This document shows, one piece after another, positions 20,471-31,404 of a stretch of DNA of 64,000 nt; the first letter of the stretch is position 1; the number at the start of each line of letters is the position of its first letter. The stretch lies in the NCBI GenBank assembly GCA_028641055.1, contig CM054061.1:119417186-119481185 (forward strand), given 5' to 3'. The notes below the pieces were generated by a model. That model was not told the DNA's origin. It worked only from the letters and a program-made list of their open reading frames with translations, and did not search any database. A program made the position numbers and the translations under genes. This DNA comes from Alopecurus myosuroides (lineage: Eukaryota; Streptophyta; Magnoliopsida; Poales; Poaceae).

Positions 20471-23372
20471 ATATGATATTTCTGAGAAAATATTTTTGTG
20501 TTGGGTTATTTAAGACATGCAGCAGATGACACTTCTCATTAAAGCCAATGTCGATGTGATTTTTGTACAGATTCAGACTTTCTTCTGGGATCATTTCCGA
20601 AATCAACTAATAGCTCCGGTTTTGTCTTCCTTCAGAAATCACTTATAAATCTAAAGTCAATATTATGAACTGTGTGCAGATTTATCGAAGAGACTAGCGA
20701 GGACACCAACCCGAGGATAAGCGCCGCTGATTTGTCATGCATTGGATTCTGGAGATGGCACATAAACATAAGCATCATGCTGACAGGGAGCATGAAGAGC
20801 TCATTCTCTTCAGCCCCAGTTTATCTATGCAGATTCTTCTGTGTAATATCATGTATTTTGTTACTAAGAGTGTCGTGTCATTTTATGAAAATCATTTATG
20901 ATTTAGGATCGGTACTTTAAGGGAACTGCACATAGATGGTTTCAGGTTTTCATATTTATATATAAAGTGAGTATCCTATATTGATTTGCTACTATAATGA
21001 TTGCTATGATGAAATATTGAGATTTTTTTGATTAATTTATTCCACTTATGATTTCTGAGGTCACGAGATCAAAGACTTTTATGGGCCAGACTGAATCAGC
21101 TATTGTTATTATTTGTTGACCCACCGCTCAAGAATACGATGGTTCTTCCTTCTCTATAAATTTTGTTGCTTCTTTCAATATACCATATACTTTTTTTCCA
21201 TCTGCTAAGCCTACTTTTGTGTTCTTAGTATCAAGGTAAAAGAGTAGATATCGTTGACACCAACCTGTTCTCAGCAATGTATTATAATGAGCATATTTAA
21301 AACATTCCACAAACCATTTGTAATTCATCCTTGGGTGTCCTCTTCTCTCTATAAAGTTATCTCTGCATACAGTTTGATGAAAGCTTTTCAGCCCACTGGG
21401 CATGCTCCACTGCTGCACCTCCTTGCTCTCCTAACTCAGGTTGGCGAGAGATGGCTTCAAAAACATGTGTTGCTCAGTTTGGATGCATTCAATCTTTTTG
21501 AAAACAAGGTAGTACTCGATCTATGTAATAGATCATTTCACCCTTTACATGCTGCCCCGATTAACGCATGGCTAATCCTGCTATTACCATTGATAGGAAG
21601 CTTTCAGTTTCATACCAAGGATTTCCTCCAGGCAATAGTGGTGGTACAGACAGGCCAGCCAACTCTGCATATGAAGATCCACATACATATTACATGTGAT
21701 GGTTCATTATGTCCATCAATCCTTGCAAACGTCGTGTAAGTAATTCCATTTGATAGTTTGATGTTTATAGCTCAATAACATTGGTTAGATTTCCATTTGC
21801 TTATGCTAGGTTGCGAGTCTGGTTTTTACGGGCTACAAAATTGGCGTACAGAATAAACTACTTTTCGTCTAGGATAGCCGTGAAAATCAAAGCAGAGATG
21901 CTAAGCTTTTGTACCCCTTTCTGCTGTAAAAACACAATCCACATGGAATTAATTATGAGATTTTCAAGTCTGTAGTTTTAATCAGCCTTATATAGATACT
22001 TAATGATTGAACTAAGTTCAATTATTGCATAACTATATTTCTATATCGTTTCTTGGATATAATTGCTCAAATATGGCTTTGTCTTATTGTTCTGCCTAAA
22101 TTTATTGTCACATGCATGTTGTTTTTAATTTAAATGATTCTCTTTACCGCTTATTGGTAATTGCTTCGGATTAAAAAAGCGAGGCTGAATTTACCCTGTT
22201 TGGAATCCTTGCTGGACAAGTGATAGGAAGTCGTATTCACAAGGTGAGAGCAAATAACCGGCCAACTAAGGTCTGATAATTAATGTTTTGATTGCTGCTA
22301 TCCGAGTAGAGGTTGCTAAAATATTTCCTAACAAGTACAGGTTTCTTGTGTCAGTGTAATGGATTTTCCGCAAGACACATCAATGGTTGTCGGAAGCTGA
22401 TTTTCCGCATCTTCATCTCAGAAATCGTTTGTGGCTTTGGATGTGAATTAGCTTGCTGCTGAACCTAGCAGTTGTGCTCAGAAATCGTCTGCAGCTCACC
22501 TCGGCCCTTGCTCAGAAATCGTGTGCGGCTGACCCACGCCTTGGGCTCAGGAACCAACCGCATGCACCTGATTGTTCAGCTCTGGTGCTCAGAAATTACG
22601 AGCGGCATGTTAGGGTGACTTCTTTTGGGCTTATGCTTATGCATAAGCCTGCTTATGCGTTTCGGTGAGGAGAAACTGCGGTGGGTAGGAGCTCCTAGAA
22701 ATTGCGTGAAGACTTCTTTTGGGCTTCTCAAGTTTTTGGATTTATGACCCTGCCAGTTACCATCACATTAGGATAGGTCATTGTGCCAAGTTTTAACGTG
22801 AAGGACTGAATCAACAAACAATTACCTCCAATTGAACTGTAAATTATAATATCTAGGATTTCTCCTCTGCCTGTATATATGTATCCGTGGGGTGTACCTG
22901 CTACAAATCTACTATGTCGAACTGTAGGTTGCCACGATGTTCCATCTGATTGCTATTCCCATTGTATAATGTAAAGGCTGTTCACCTACTATTGTTAAAA
23001 ATCTACTATATCAAACTGTTGGCTGCTACCTATCTCTACCATGTTTCTATTGTTAAAAATCTACTATATCAAACAATGTTCAGAGTTAATATATGAAGTA
23101 TTTGGCTACTGTTTGAGATATTAACAATTTTCTTACTTATGTGTATGGTACATGAGGATTATAGGCAAAATAAACTATGAGAAAATTAGTAAAAAAAAAT
23201 GTGCTGCTACCTTTTTATACACGAGGACCACTACTATTAACACATATCAATTTGCCTGTGCAGTACCTTTTTTACATAGAGCTATAGTTCCTGCCTTAAT
23301 ATATTACCCATCTTATTAACATGTATAATACATGATGATTACGGGCAAAATAAGTGTGAAATAATATATGGT
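20471..23372 (+). other. Unassigned region with exon-like blocks upstream of a Helitron-like end
   Basis: Several blocks look exonic but I cannot name the gene: 20690-20760; 21360-21505 (FQPTGHAPLLHLLALLTQVG, then a GTAGTA donor-like end near 21509); 21595-21740 (HMKIHIHITCDGSLCPSILA, then GTAAGT); and 22170-22240 (EAEFTLFGILAGQVIGSRIH, then GGTGAGAG). Three of these end in GT donors. At 22470-22610 the word CTCAGAAATCGT recurs. The 16-base word GACTTCTTTTGGGCTT occurs at about 22617 and again about 91 bases later. From 22990 onward, AT-rich near-repeats such as AAAATCTACTATATCAAAC (twice) are typical of Helitron interiors. The blocks may be a captured or decayed host gene. Confidence 0.35.
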
Positions 23373-23400
23373 GCGCGGCAAGCCGCGCTTTCGAAACTAG
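23373..23400 (+). mobile_element. Helitron 3' terminus: hairpin followed by CTAG, inserted before T
   Basis: GCGCGGC (23373-23379), loop AA, GCCGCGC (23382-23388) form a perfect 7 bp hairpin. Eight bases later comes CTAG (23397-23400), and the next host base is T. A hairpin about 10 nt before a CTRR end, with insertion at an A-T site, defines Helitron 3' ends. The left (TC...) end was not found with confidence, so the span of the element is unknown. The exon-like pieces to the left could be its captured cargo. Confidence 0.72.
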
Positions 23401-23456
23401 TAATCTATAGAGGAGAAGGGGTGGCGTGCCAAGAGAAGAGATTGGATTGTACGCGG

Positions 23457-26400
23457 AGCCAAAGTGGCAAGATAAGCACCTGACGTGGAGTAGGCTAAGG
23501 GAACTGCGTGATGTTGTCCATCTTCCTTGGCTTGTCATGGATGATCTTAATGAAGTTATGTATCCGTTTGAGAAGGAGGGGGGTAATCCTCGACCAAAAC
23601 ACCTTATAGAAAATTTTAGGGGGGGCATGGAGGATTGTAACTTATCAGATTGTGGCTATATTGGAGAGAAATTTACCTGGCACCGAGGGCTGATACGAGA
23701 AAGACTAGACAGGGCCTTAGCAAATGATGATTGGAAAGCTAGATTTGGCGATGCGGTTTTGCAAAATCTTGAGTATGGACGGTCAGATCATAGACCCATC
23801 TTGATGTGTTGTGACCTGGAAGCTCAAGAAAATCGGCATGGACCAGCCATCCTTCGGTTTGAGGCAAAATGGCTGAAGCATGATAATTTTTAGCAAGTTG
23901 TTGAAGAGGCTTGGGGACGATCGAATGAGCGTGCTGCGGGATTAGCGGGCAAATTATCGCTGGTGCATGAGATGTTACATAAATGGGACAGAAGTATTTT
24001 ACAGAAACCAGCAAAAAAGTTGAGAGTTGTCCAAAAAAGATTGGAGAAGGCTTCGGCCCCATTATCTGAAGAAAACGCTCACCTTCAGAAAGAATTGGCA
24101 AAAGAAATAGAGTTTCTACTTGAACAAGAGGAGATTAGTTGGGCACAACGTAGCAGGTTGAATTGGCTACAGCTTGGAGATAAAAATACGAGTTATTTCC
24201 ATAATTTTGCTAGTGCTCGTCGGAAAAGGAATTTCATCAAAAAACTGAAGGATAACGAGGGTTCTTGGAAAGAAGGGTTTAATGATTTAAAACCGTTGGT
24301 GTCCCAATACTTTGCGGGACTTTTCTCTACTGAAGTTGATGAACCAGACCCGGGAATATTTTAGAAGGTAAATCCACGGGTCTCTGATCAAATGAATGCG
24401 GATTTAAATAAACCTTATACAGCTGAGGAGGTTAAAAAAGCGTTATTTTCAATCGGTGATATGAAGGCACCGGGGACCGACGGTTTACATGCAATTTTTT
24501 TCAAAAAGTGTTGGAATATTATTGGGGATGAATTGACAATGGAAGTTCTTGCGGCTATTAATGATAAAGTGATACCAGAGGGGTGGAACGACACGGTTAT
24601 TGTTCTTATTCAAAAGGTTGATACTCCTGAATCCATCTCACAGTACAGGCCTATTAGCCTATGTAATGTCCTGTACAAGGTAATCTCCAAAATGTTAACC
24701 GGTCGTCTGAAGTGGGTTCTTGATGATATTATTGCACAAGTTCAAAGTGCTTTTGTCCCGGGTCGTATGATAACTGATAATATATTATTGGCGTATGAAA
24801 GTTTGCATACAATAAAGAACAAGAAGAAGGGCAAGTAGGGCTATTGTGCAGTTAAACTTGATATGCACAAAGCATATGACCGTGTTGAATGGAATTTTCT
24901 GGAAGGTATGCTCTTGAGACTTGGGTTTCACTTAAATTTTGTTAATCTTCTGATGGCTTGTGTTCGATCGGTGAAGTATAAGATCAGATTTAACGATTAA
25001 GAAACAGACGCTTTTATTCCTTCAAGGGGGCTTCGTCAAGGGGATCCACTGTCCCCGTATTTGTTCTTGATTTGTGCAGAGGGATTATCAAGTCTTTTGG
25101 CTCATAGAGAGGAGGTTCGTGGCATTGAAGGTGTTAGGGTCTGCAGGAATGCACCATCGGTTTCTCATTTACTTTTCGCCGATGATTCCCTAATTCTTAT
25201 GAAGGCAGAAATGAATAATGTAACCTCATTGAGACAGGTACTTGATCAATATTGCGCAAGCTCGGGGCAGATGGTTAGTGAAGGAAAATGCAGTATTTTC
25301 TTCAGTCCAAATGTTTCGGTTGACACAAGGGCTGATATATGTACGGAACTAAATATCATGACGGAAGCTATCTCGGATAAGTACTTGGGTCTGCCATCAA
25401 TGGTGGGTTTGGACAGAAGTGAGAGTTTTGTTCACTTACTTGAAAGAATAATCAAGAAACTTGAGAATTGGAATGAAAAAAAAATATCCATGGCGGGTAA
25501 GGAAATTTTACTAAAGGCAGTTATTCAGTCTATACCGGTTTTTGCTATGTCTGTTTTCCAGATTCCAAAGAAAATGTGTAAAGAAATGACAGATGCTATG
25601 TCGGGTTTCTGGTGGGGCGACTCCGATGTCCGCCGACGTATGCATTGGATGGCGTGGTGGAAATTGTGTACTGCAAAAAAAGAGGGAGGTATGGGCTTTC
25701 GTGATCTCCACTCTTTTAATTTAGCCTTGTTAGCAAAGCAATGTTGGAGACTTATTTTTCAGCCTGACTCATTATGTGCACGTGTATTGAGAGCAAAGTA
25801 TTATCCACATGGCAATCTGTTGAAAGCTGGGCCGAAAAAGGGCTCTTCCTATACCTGGCAAAGTATTATTGCGGGGTTAAATACTTTTAAAAGAGGTTGT
25901 ATTTGGAGAGTTGGTTCTGGAAGTTTGATAAACATATGGAGGACCCGTGGATTCCAGGAAGCCACTCCAGAATGGTTTTAACCCCAAAAGGCCAGACCCT
26001 GTTGAAATCAGATGATGAGCTGATAGATAAAAAATTCTAACTCATGGGATGTTCAACTACTTAATGATATTTTTTATCCCGTGGATGTTGCTAGAATTAT
26101 GAGGATTCCTCTAAGTGAGCATGTTACTGAGGACTTTGTGGCCTGGCACTTGACAATGAATTTTTCCTTCACTGTGAGATCAGCTTATTATGCACAATGG
26201 AAACATACAGTGGATATGAAATATTCTCGGGCGAATGCTCTTGGGCAAGCGGATCAGAACCCTCTTTGGGAAATTCTCTGGAAGCTACAGGTGCCTAGTA
26301 AAATTAAAATTTTCTTATGGAAAGCATTACATGGTATTGTTCCGGGTTTTGCAATTCTTGCAGATCGCCATATTAAAACCAGCCCCCAGTGTCCGATTTG

Positions 26401-27238
26401 TAATAGGGGACCGGAGGACATTAGACACCTAATGTTTACTTGCAGAAGGGCGAGAGAAGTTTAGAGATCATTAGGCATTTTGGAAAATATTGAGACAGCT
26501 CTCATTGATAGATCAGGTTCGGTTGTCTTGGAAGAAATTCTCCAAAATAATTGTGTGAATACTCCTGTTCTTGGAAAAATTAAATTCAAAGAAACAATTG
26601 CGGTAGGTGCCTGGTACATCTGGTGGCAGAGAAGAGAGGCAGTGAAGGGAGAACAGATAGCAACTCCAGCACGTACAACTTTTTCTATTATGGCTCTAGC
26701 ATCAAATTTCATTAGCGCGGAGGCTGGCGGAGAGCCACATGAAATGCTATGGACAAAACCCCCGGTAAACACTTATAAACTGAATATTGATGCTTCTTTT
26801 TCGGTGAATGGAACAGGTGCAGCGGGAGCAGTTCTTAGAAATTGCAAGGGCGACGCGGTTGCAGGTGCTTGTTGGCCCATGGATAACCTTTTGGATGCGG
26901 TAACAGCTGAAGCCATTGCACTTCAAAAGGGCATGTTACTTATCGAACAATTGGGGTGTGCCCCGGTTATAATTGAAACGGATTCGTTGGAAGTGTGTCA
27001 AGATTTCAATGTAGTCACAGAAGTTTGGAGTCCTTTTGCTGCTATTCTTACTGAATGCTTCTTGATATCTCAAAGAATTGGCTCGGTTTCGGTTCAACAC
27101 TGTCGACGAGAAGCAAATAAGGTGGCGCACAAGTTAGCAAAGTTTGGTTTTGAGTCGAATTCTTATATTTTTTGGGATGATGATCCTCCTAGTTTTATTG
27201 TTCAGGATGTTATAAACGATATAACTCTGTTTGGTTGA
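23457..27238 (+). pseudogene. LINE ORF2 remnant: endonuclease C-part, reverse transcriptase, zinc knuckle, RNase H
   Basis: One frame carries the whole product. Order: C-terminal part of the APE-type endonuclease with the SDHRPIL box (about 23780-23800); reverse transcriptase with YRPISLCN, KLDMHKAYDRVEW, LRQGDPLSPYLF and the catalytic FADD (25175-25186); the zf-RVT domain with CPIC...H...C (26391-26445); and a plant-type RNase H domain (NIDASF, TEAIALQ, ETDS, HCRREANKVAHKLA) ending at 27236-27238. In-frame stops are at 23891 (TAG), 24362 (TAG), 24836 (TAG), 24998 (TAA) and 26462 (TAG). A one-base loss near 25938 and a one-base gain in the A-run near 26030 cancel each other, leaving the segment between out of frame. 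Clearly inactive. Confidence 0.93.
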
Positions 27239-27353
27239 GGCGGCAAGTTTCACGACACACTCTTTTCATTACCAGGGTACCGAAAGGGACGGGAAGATTT
27301 TTAATGAGGCGGCTTGCTGACCTAATATAGTGTGGTTTAAAATTCAAAAAAAA
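23457..27353 (+). mobile_element. 5'-truncated L1-type LINE, 3.9 kb, perfect 17 bp TSD
   Basis: The identical 17-mer GATTGGATTGTACGCGG lies at 23440-23456 and 27354-27370. Between them is a plus-strand LINE that starts inside the endonuclease region and ends with an A8 tail (27346-27353). Long TSD, A tail and 5' truncation are the marks of target-primed reverse transcription. The site lies 40 bp right of the Helitron end. The element is non-autonomous now because of truncation and stop codons. Confidence 0.95.
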
Positions 27354-27370
27354 GATTGGATTGTACGCGG

Positions 27371-27590
27371 TGTCGGGGATGAGTATGAAACGTGTATAAG
27401 TGGGACGATGTACCAAACCAACGATGACGAACGAAACGGGCGACGGAAGGGATTATTATTAGGTAGAGATTACCGGTGATAGGGTGTGTAATTTATGTCA
27501 ATTTTGGGTGCAGTTTTAATGACGGAGCGACCGACCAAGTAACCAACCAGGGAAGCCTTAACGCTTTTATTATTAGGTAAAGATTCGTGT
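27371..27590 (-). mobile_element. Two Helitron-like 5' starts on the minus strand
   Basis: Read on the minus strand, TCTCTACCTAATAATAATCC starts at 27469 with host A before it, and TCTTTACCTAATAATAAAAG starts at 27583, also after A. Both fit the 5'-A|TC... start of grass Helitrons and resemble each other for ~20 bp, then diverge. Extents are unknown. No matching minus-strand hairpin-CTAG end was found. The LINE lies to the left of the first start and would be inside that element. Confidence 0.4.
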
Positions 27591-29121
27591 CACAAGAGAA
27601 GAGCAATAATGATGATATACGACAATTCAAGTGTGGTGAGAGGCTGGTATGAATTCTATTTGCATTCATTTTTGTACATATATCCATCTGTGTGAGAATG
27701 CTTAGTTTGTTCGTATAAGATATATGTGACTTAATGGTTGCTTAATAGTTAGTGCTCTCTCATGTTTGTTCCAATTTATTAATAGTAAATGACATTTGTT
27801 CGCATTGTTCTATTCATAAGAAGAGTATGACATTGTGGTGGCCTCCTCTGACTGTTTCATCTGAATCGACTTGGCACATGCTCACGCATGCTATGACTGA
27901 AAACAAAACGTCAATAAGCCTCAATGATTTATTTTGCCTCAGAGTTCTAATAACAATTTTATGCCTCAGTTGATTTTACTTTGTCGCAAACATGATTATG
28001 ATAGTTGTTGCTCTCTTGATTGTCTCTCGCTATATATTGCTAGTCTTCACCTGTACTTAGTATGAGCTCTACTCGTGCATCCAAATCCCAAAAAACCAAA
28101 GTCTACCAAATGTGTCCACCATATCTACCTATATATGGTATTTAACTGGCACTCCAATTAAATTGCTCATGTGCTACCTTTAAAACCTCCTAAAATTACT
28201 CCTGTTTTGTGCCCCTGTTTTAGCCCATGAGGACGTAAATAGAGAATCTTTATCTCACTTGTTGATTGGATTTCACACCTTGGAATAGTGGCTTCATTCG
28301 CTTATCCAAACGATAGAAGAGCTGGCAGCGGGGTGCCCAGCCTCAAATTAATATAAAAAAATTCTCTTCACTATGTTTGCCCCTGATTTATTAGTCAAAG
28401 CATAATTGTGTAAACAAAAGAGAAAGAGGGATGACCTTCTACACCAGTTGCGTCCTTCACCATGGGAGGCGCTCTTGTGAATCCAGTTGGCTAGTGATGT
28501 AATGTATTGTCGGTTTACCATTAATTGACATAAGCATACGCCACTCCTAAAAATGTTATCAATATGTCTGTTTAACAAAATAAAAATCTCTAGCACATGA
28601 GTGATTCATGCTTCCCTCCGCGAAGGGCCTTTCTTTTACTTTTATGTTGAGTCTCCGCCTTATTCTTTCAGCACTTTCTTGAGAGCATAATTATCATTCT
28701 TAGTGTAATGTGTTTGTCCCAAAGCACTTTTTATTGTGGTATATTGTTGATTCTTGCATCTTTGATATCTTTACTTATAGTCATCCCTTGAACTTCAGAG
28801 GTGCCCTGGCATTTATGTTTGCCCCACACTTAAGGGCAAGTGAGATACCACTTTATCAGATCTTATTATGAATACTTCAATCTTCCAAATAGTTATGCTT
28901 CATGTGGTTCATTATTAATATGTTGTTATCTCTTCATGGTTTGCATAGCTATTAAGTGACATTATCTTGCATGTATCTTATCGTGAGCATAACTAAGTAG
29001 CTAATAATATAGTGAGTATATTTACATCATATGAAACAAATGTGTTCGTAAAAGTCTTTTATCGCACTCAGTTGTCACTGAATTGCTTGAGGACAAGCAA
29101 TAAGCTAAGCTTGGGGGGAGT
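27591..29121 (+). mobile_element. Ty3/gypsy 3' internal non-coding region, left-truncated
   Basis: No protein frame is seen. This is AT-rich 3' untranslated sequence of a Triticeae gypsy element leading into its LTR. The last bases read GCTTGAGGACAAGCAATAAG, then the polypurine tract TTGGGGGGAG (about 29111-29120) directly before the LTR. The left limit is uncertain, about 27600-27750; the coding part and 5' LTR are absent. Family name not assigned. Confidence 0.6.
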
Positions 29122-30506
29122 TGATACGTCGAAAACGTATCTCCTTTTCCGAACAATTTTATTATTGTTTTTCCTCTAAACTTTTGTGTTTTGGATACAG
29201 CTGACACGGGCTAACGCTGTTTTCAGCAGAATTACCTTGGTGTTTTGTTTTTGTGCAGAAAATCAACTTTCGAGAAAATGCCCAGAAAAAGGCCCATTGG
29301 TGTTTTCATCACGGGAGCCAGAAGGGGGCCAGGAGAGGAGCCACAGGGTGGCCATACCCCCTGGCGTTGGTCCCCCTGGCCGCGCCAGCATAGGGTAGGG
29401 TGTGGCCCCCCTAGAGCCCCCCTCATACTCCCCTTTCGACTACAAATAGCCTACAACCCTAAAACCCGAGGGGGTTCGTCATATTCCATAGAAACACAAC
29501 AGAGCGCCGCCGCCATCCCGAACCTCGATTCGGGGATCATAAGTTCCTGTTCTGGCTCCTTGCCGGGACGGGAAGTGGAGAAGATCGTTGCCACCGTCAT
29601 CACCAGCGCCTCTCCATAGACCATCCATGTTTCCCCCATCCACGTGTGAGTAATTCCCCGTTGTAGGCTGAAGGGGATGGTAGGGATTGGATGAGTTCGA
29701 CATGTAATAATGCCGTGATTGTTAGGGCATAGTGCCTAGTATCCTCTATTAGTGCTATTGACATTGTTGCAACTTGTTATGCTTAATGCTTGCCACTTTG
29801 GGCCCGAGTGCCATGATCTCAGATCTGAACATGTTATTGAATCATGATGATAATTATCGTTTCTTGATCATACATGCAAGTTGTTTACACATACGTTGTT
29901 CGGAACCCGAGGCCCCGAAGTGACAAAAATTGGGACAACCGGAGGGGATGGCTGCGATGTGAGGATCACATGTGTTCAAGGAATGTTAATGCTTTGCTCC
30001 GGTGCTTTATTAAAAGGAGCACCTTAATTACCAGTAGTTCCCTTGAGGCCCCGCTGCCATGGGATGGTAGGACAAAAGATGTTGGCAAGTTCTCATTGCG
30101 AGCACGTACGACTATTTACGGAACACGTGCCTATGATTACTTAGTGCTTGGATGCTTTATCTTACTTATCTGCAATGACCCTGACATGATCATTATTTGA
30201 ATTATCTCATCCATGCAACACCCGTTCATCCATCCCTATGCCTACAGTATTTAATCCGTTGTTTACTTCAATCACCACTGCTGCTGTTTTCGTACTACTG
30301 CTGTTGTTATTTCACTCTTGTTGCTGCTATAAAACTGTTACTACTGATAAACCATTGCCGACTAGTCAACCTTCAGGTGCAAGTGAATTGACAACTCACT
30401 TGTTAAGGCTCACAAATATTCTTTGGCTCCCCTCGTGTCGAATCAATAAATTTGGGTTTTACTTCCCTCGAAGACTGTTGCGACCCTCTATACTTGTGGG
30501 TCATCA
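29122..30506 (+). mobile_element. 3' LTR of the truncated gypsy element (~1.39 kb)
   Basis: It starts TGATACGTCGAAAACG after the polypurine tract and most likely ends ...CTTGTGGGTCATCA at 30506, giving TG...CA ends. Its opening word TGATACGTC is shared with the solo LTR at 33802, so they may be related families. Because the left side is truncated, the TSD cannot be checked; the right-hand candidate is CTTCT. The GC-rich 29270-29600 part contains several overlapping short frames that I regard as LTR leader. Confidence 0.7.
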
Positions 30507-31300
30507 CTTCTCCCCTCAGCAGGCCATACAAGATGACATTTGCCACCTAGGGATCTCCTTCAACGAATATAGCAAGGAGTTCTCTGCTTTCGGGCCTCCA
30601 AAATATGATCCAAGAATAATTCCAGCCCCCCAAGCATTAACCACAAATACTTTTCATGTTAGTGCTTTTTAGAATACTATCTTGTTCTTTTGGGTTTATC
30701 ATCTCTTCTTTTCTGTGTTTACTTTAGCAAAATGTTGAGCACATCAATATGTAAATGTTCGGGAAGCTTACCGTGAAGAATAAAGAGGTGCGCACGCTCC
30801 TCCAAACCCCGGAAAATAAGGAATCCAAGATTGTGGAGCTTCGGAAGCAATTTAAGGAGAATGCATGTAAGCATGGTTTTGTTCATCCTTGTTTGCCTTT
30901 GTCCTGCGAGTTTTAAATACTTTCACGCTAAACGAATTTACTATCTTTTTAGCTTTACTTGATGAAGCAAAGCAAATTGTTGTGGATGCCGGCAACGCTC
31001 ATCAACTCCGCAACGAAAAATCTGGAACTTCATAAGAAAAAAATGAAGATCCAGAAAGAGCTGGATGAGAGCCGAAAAGCCTTGGAGAACTCTGAGGCTC
31101 GACTCAAAGCTCAGAGCGAAAAAGATTTGGTTATGTGCAAATCATCTCTCAATGTTGTGAAAAAACATTCTCAGGAACTTTTGCACTCAACTTCTACCAA
31201 AGTCATGGAGATTGGATATATGCAATCATTGGGGTATATTCCCACGGCAGTAAGAATTTGGCATTTGTACTTTGTTTTCATATGACAACCATCTACACAT
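30507..31300 (+). pseudogene. Coiled-coil gene fragment with introns, family uncertain
   Basis: Three exon-like blocks: 30510-30657 (QAIQDDICHLGISFNEYSKE...APQALTTNTFH, then a GTTAGT donor); 30729-30867 (VKNKEVRTLLQTPENKESK..., then GTAAGC); and 30952-31260. The last contains a clear coiled coil in the 30959 frame (KIQKELDESRKALENSEARL...CKSSLNVVKKHSQELL) and ends near VMEIGYMQSLGYIPTA. A stop in block 2 and a frame change near 31035 in block 3 break it. The layout recalls the coiled-coil tail of grass plant-mobile or gypsy-type transposon domain proteins, but this is a guess. The left side is cut by the gypsy LTR at 30506. Confidence 0.45.
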
Positions 31301-31404
31301 ATTAAAGGCCTGCAACCCATAAGGAAACCCCTCTTCACTACATCATATTACCAATAAAGTGTAGACAAATGTTCCTTTATTTCATCACCACACTTTAATG
31401 TATT

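Noticed and set aside
23426..23456. ATG-like start of the LINE endonuclease frame at 23426
   Set aside because: 23440-23456 is the target duplication, so the first residues of that frame are flank. The element begins at 23457.
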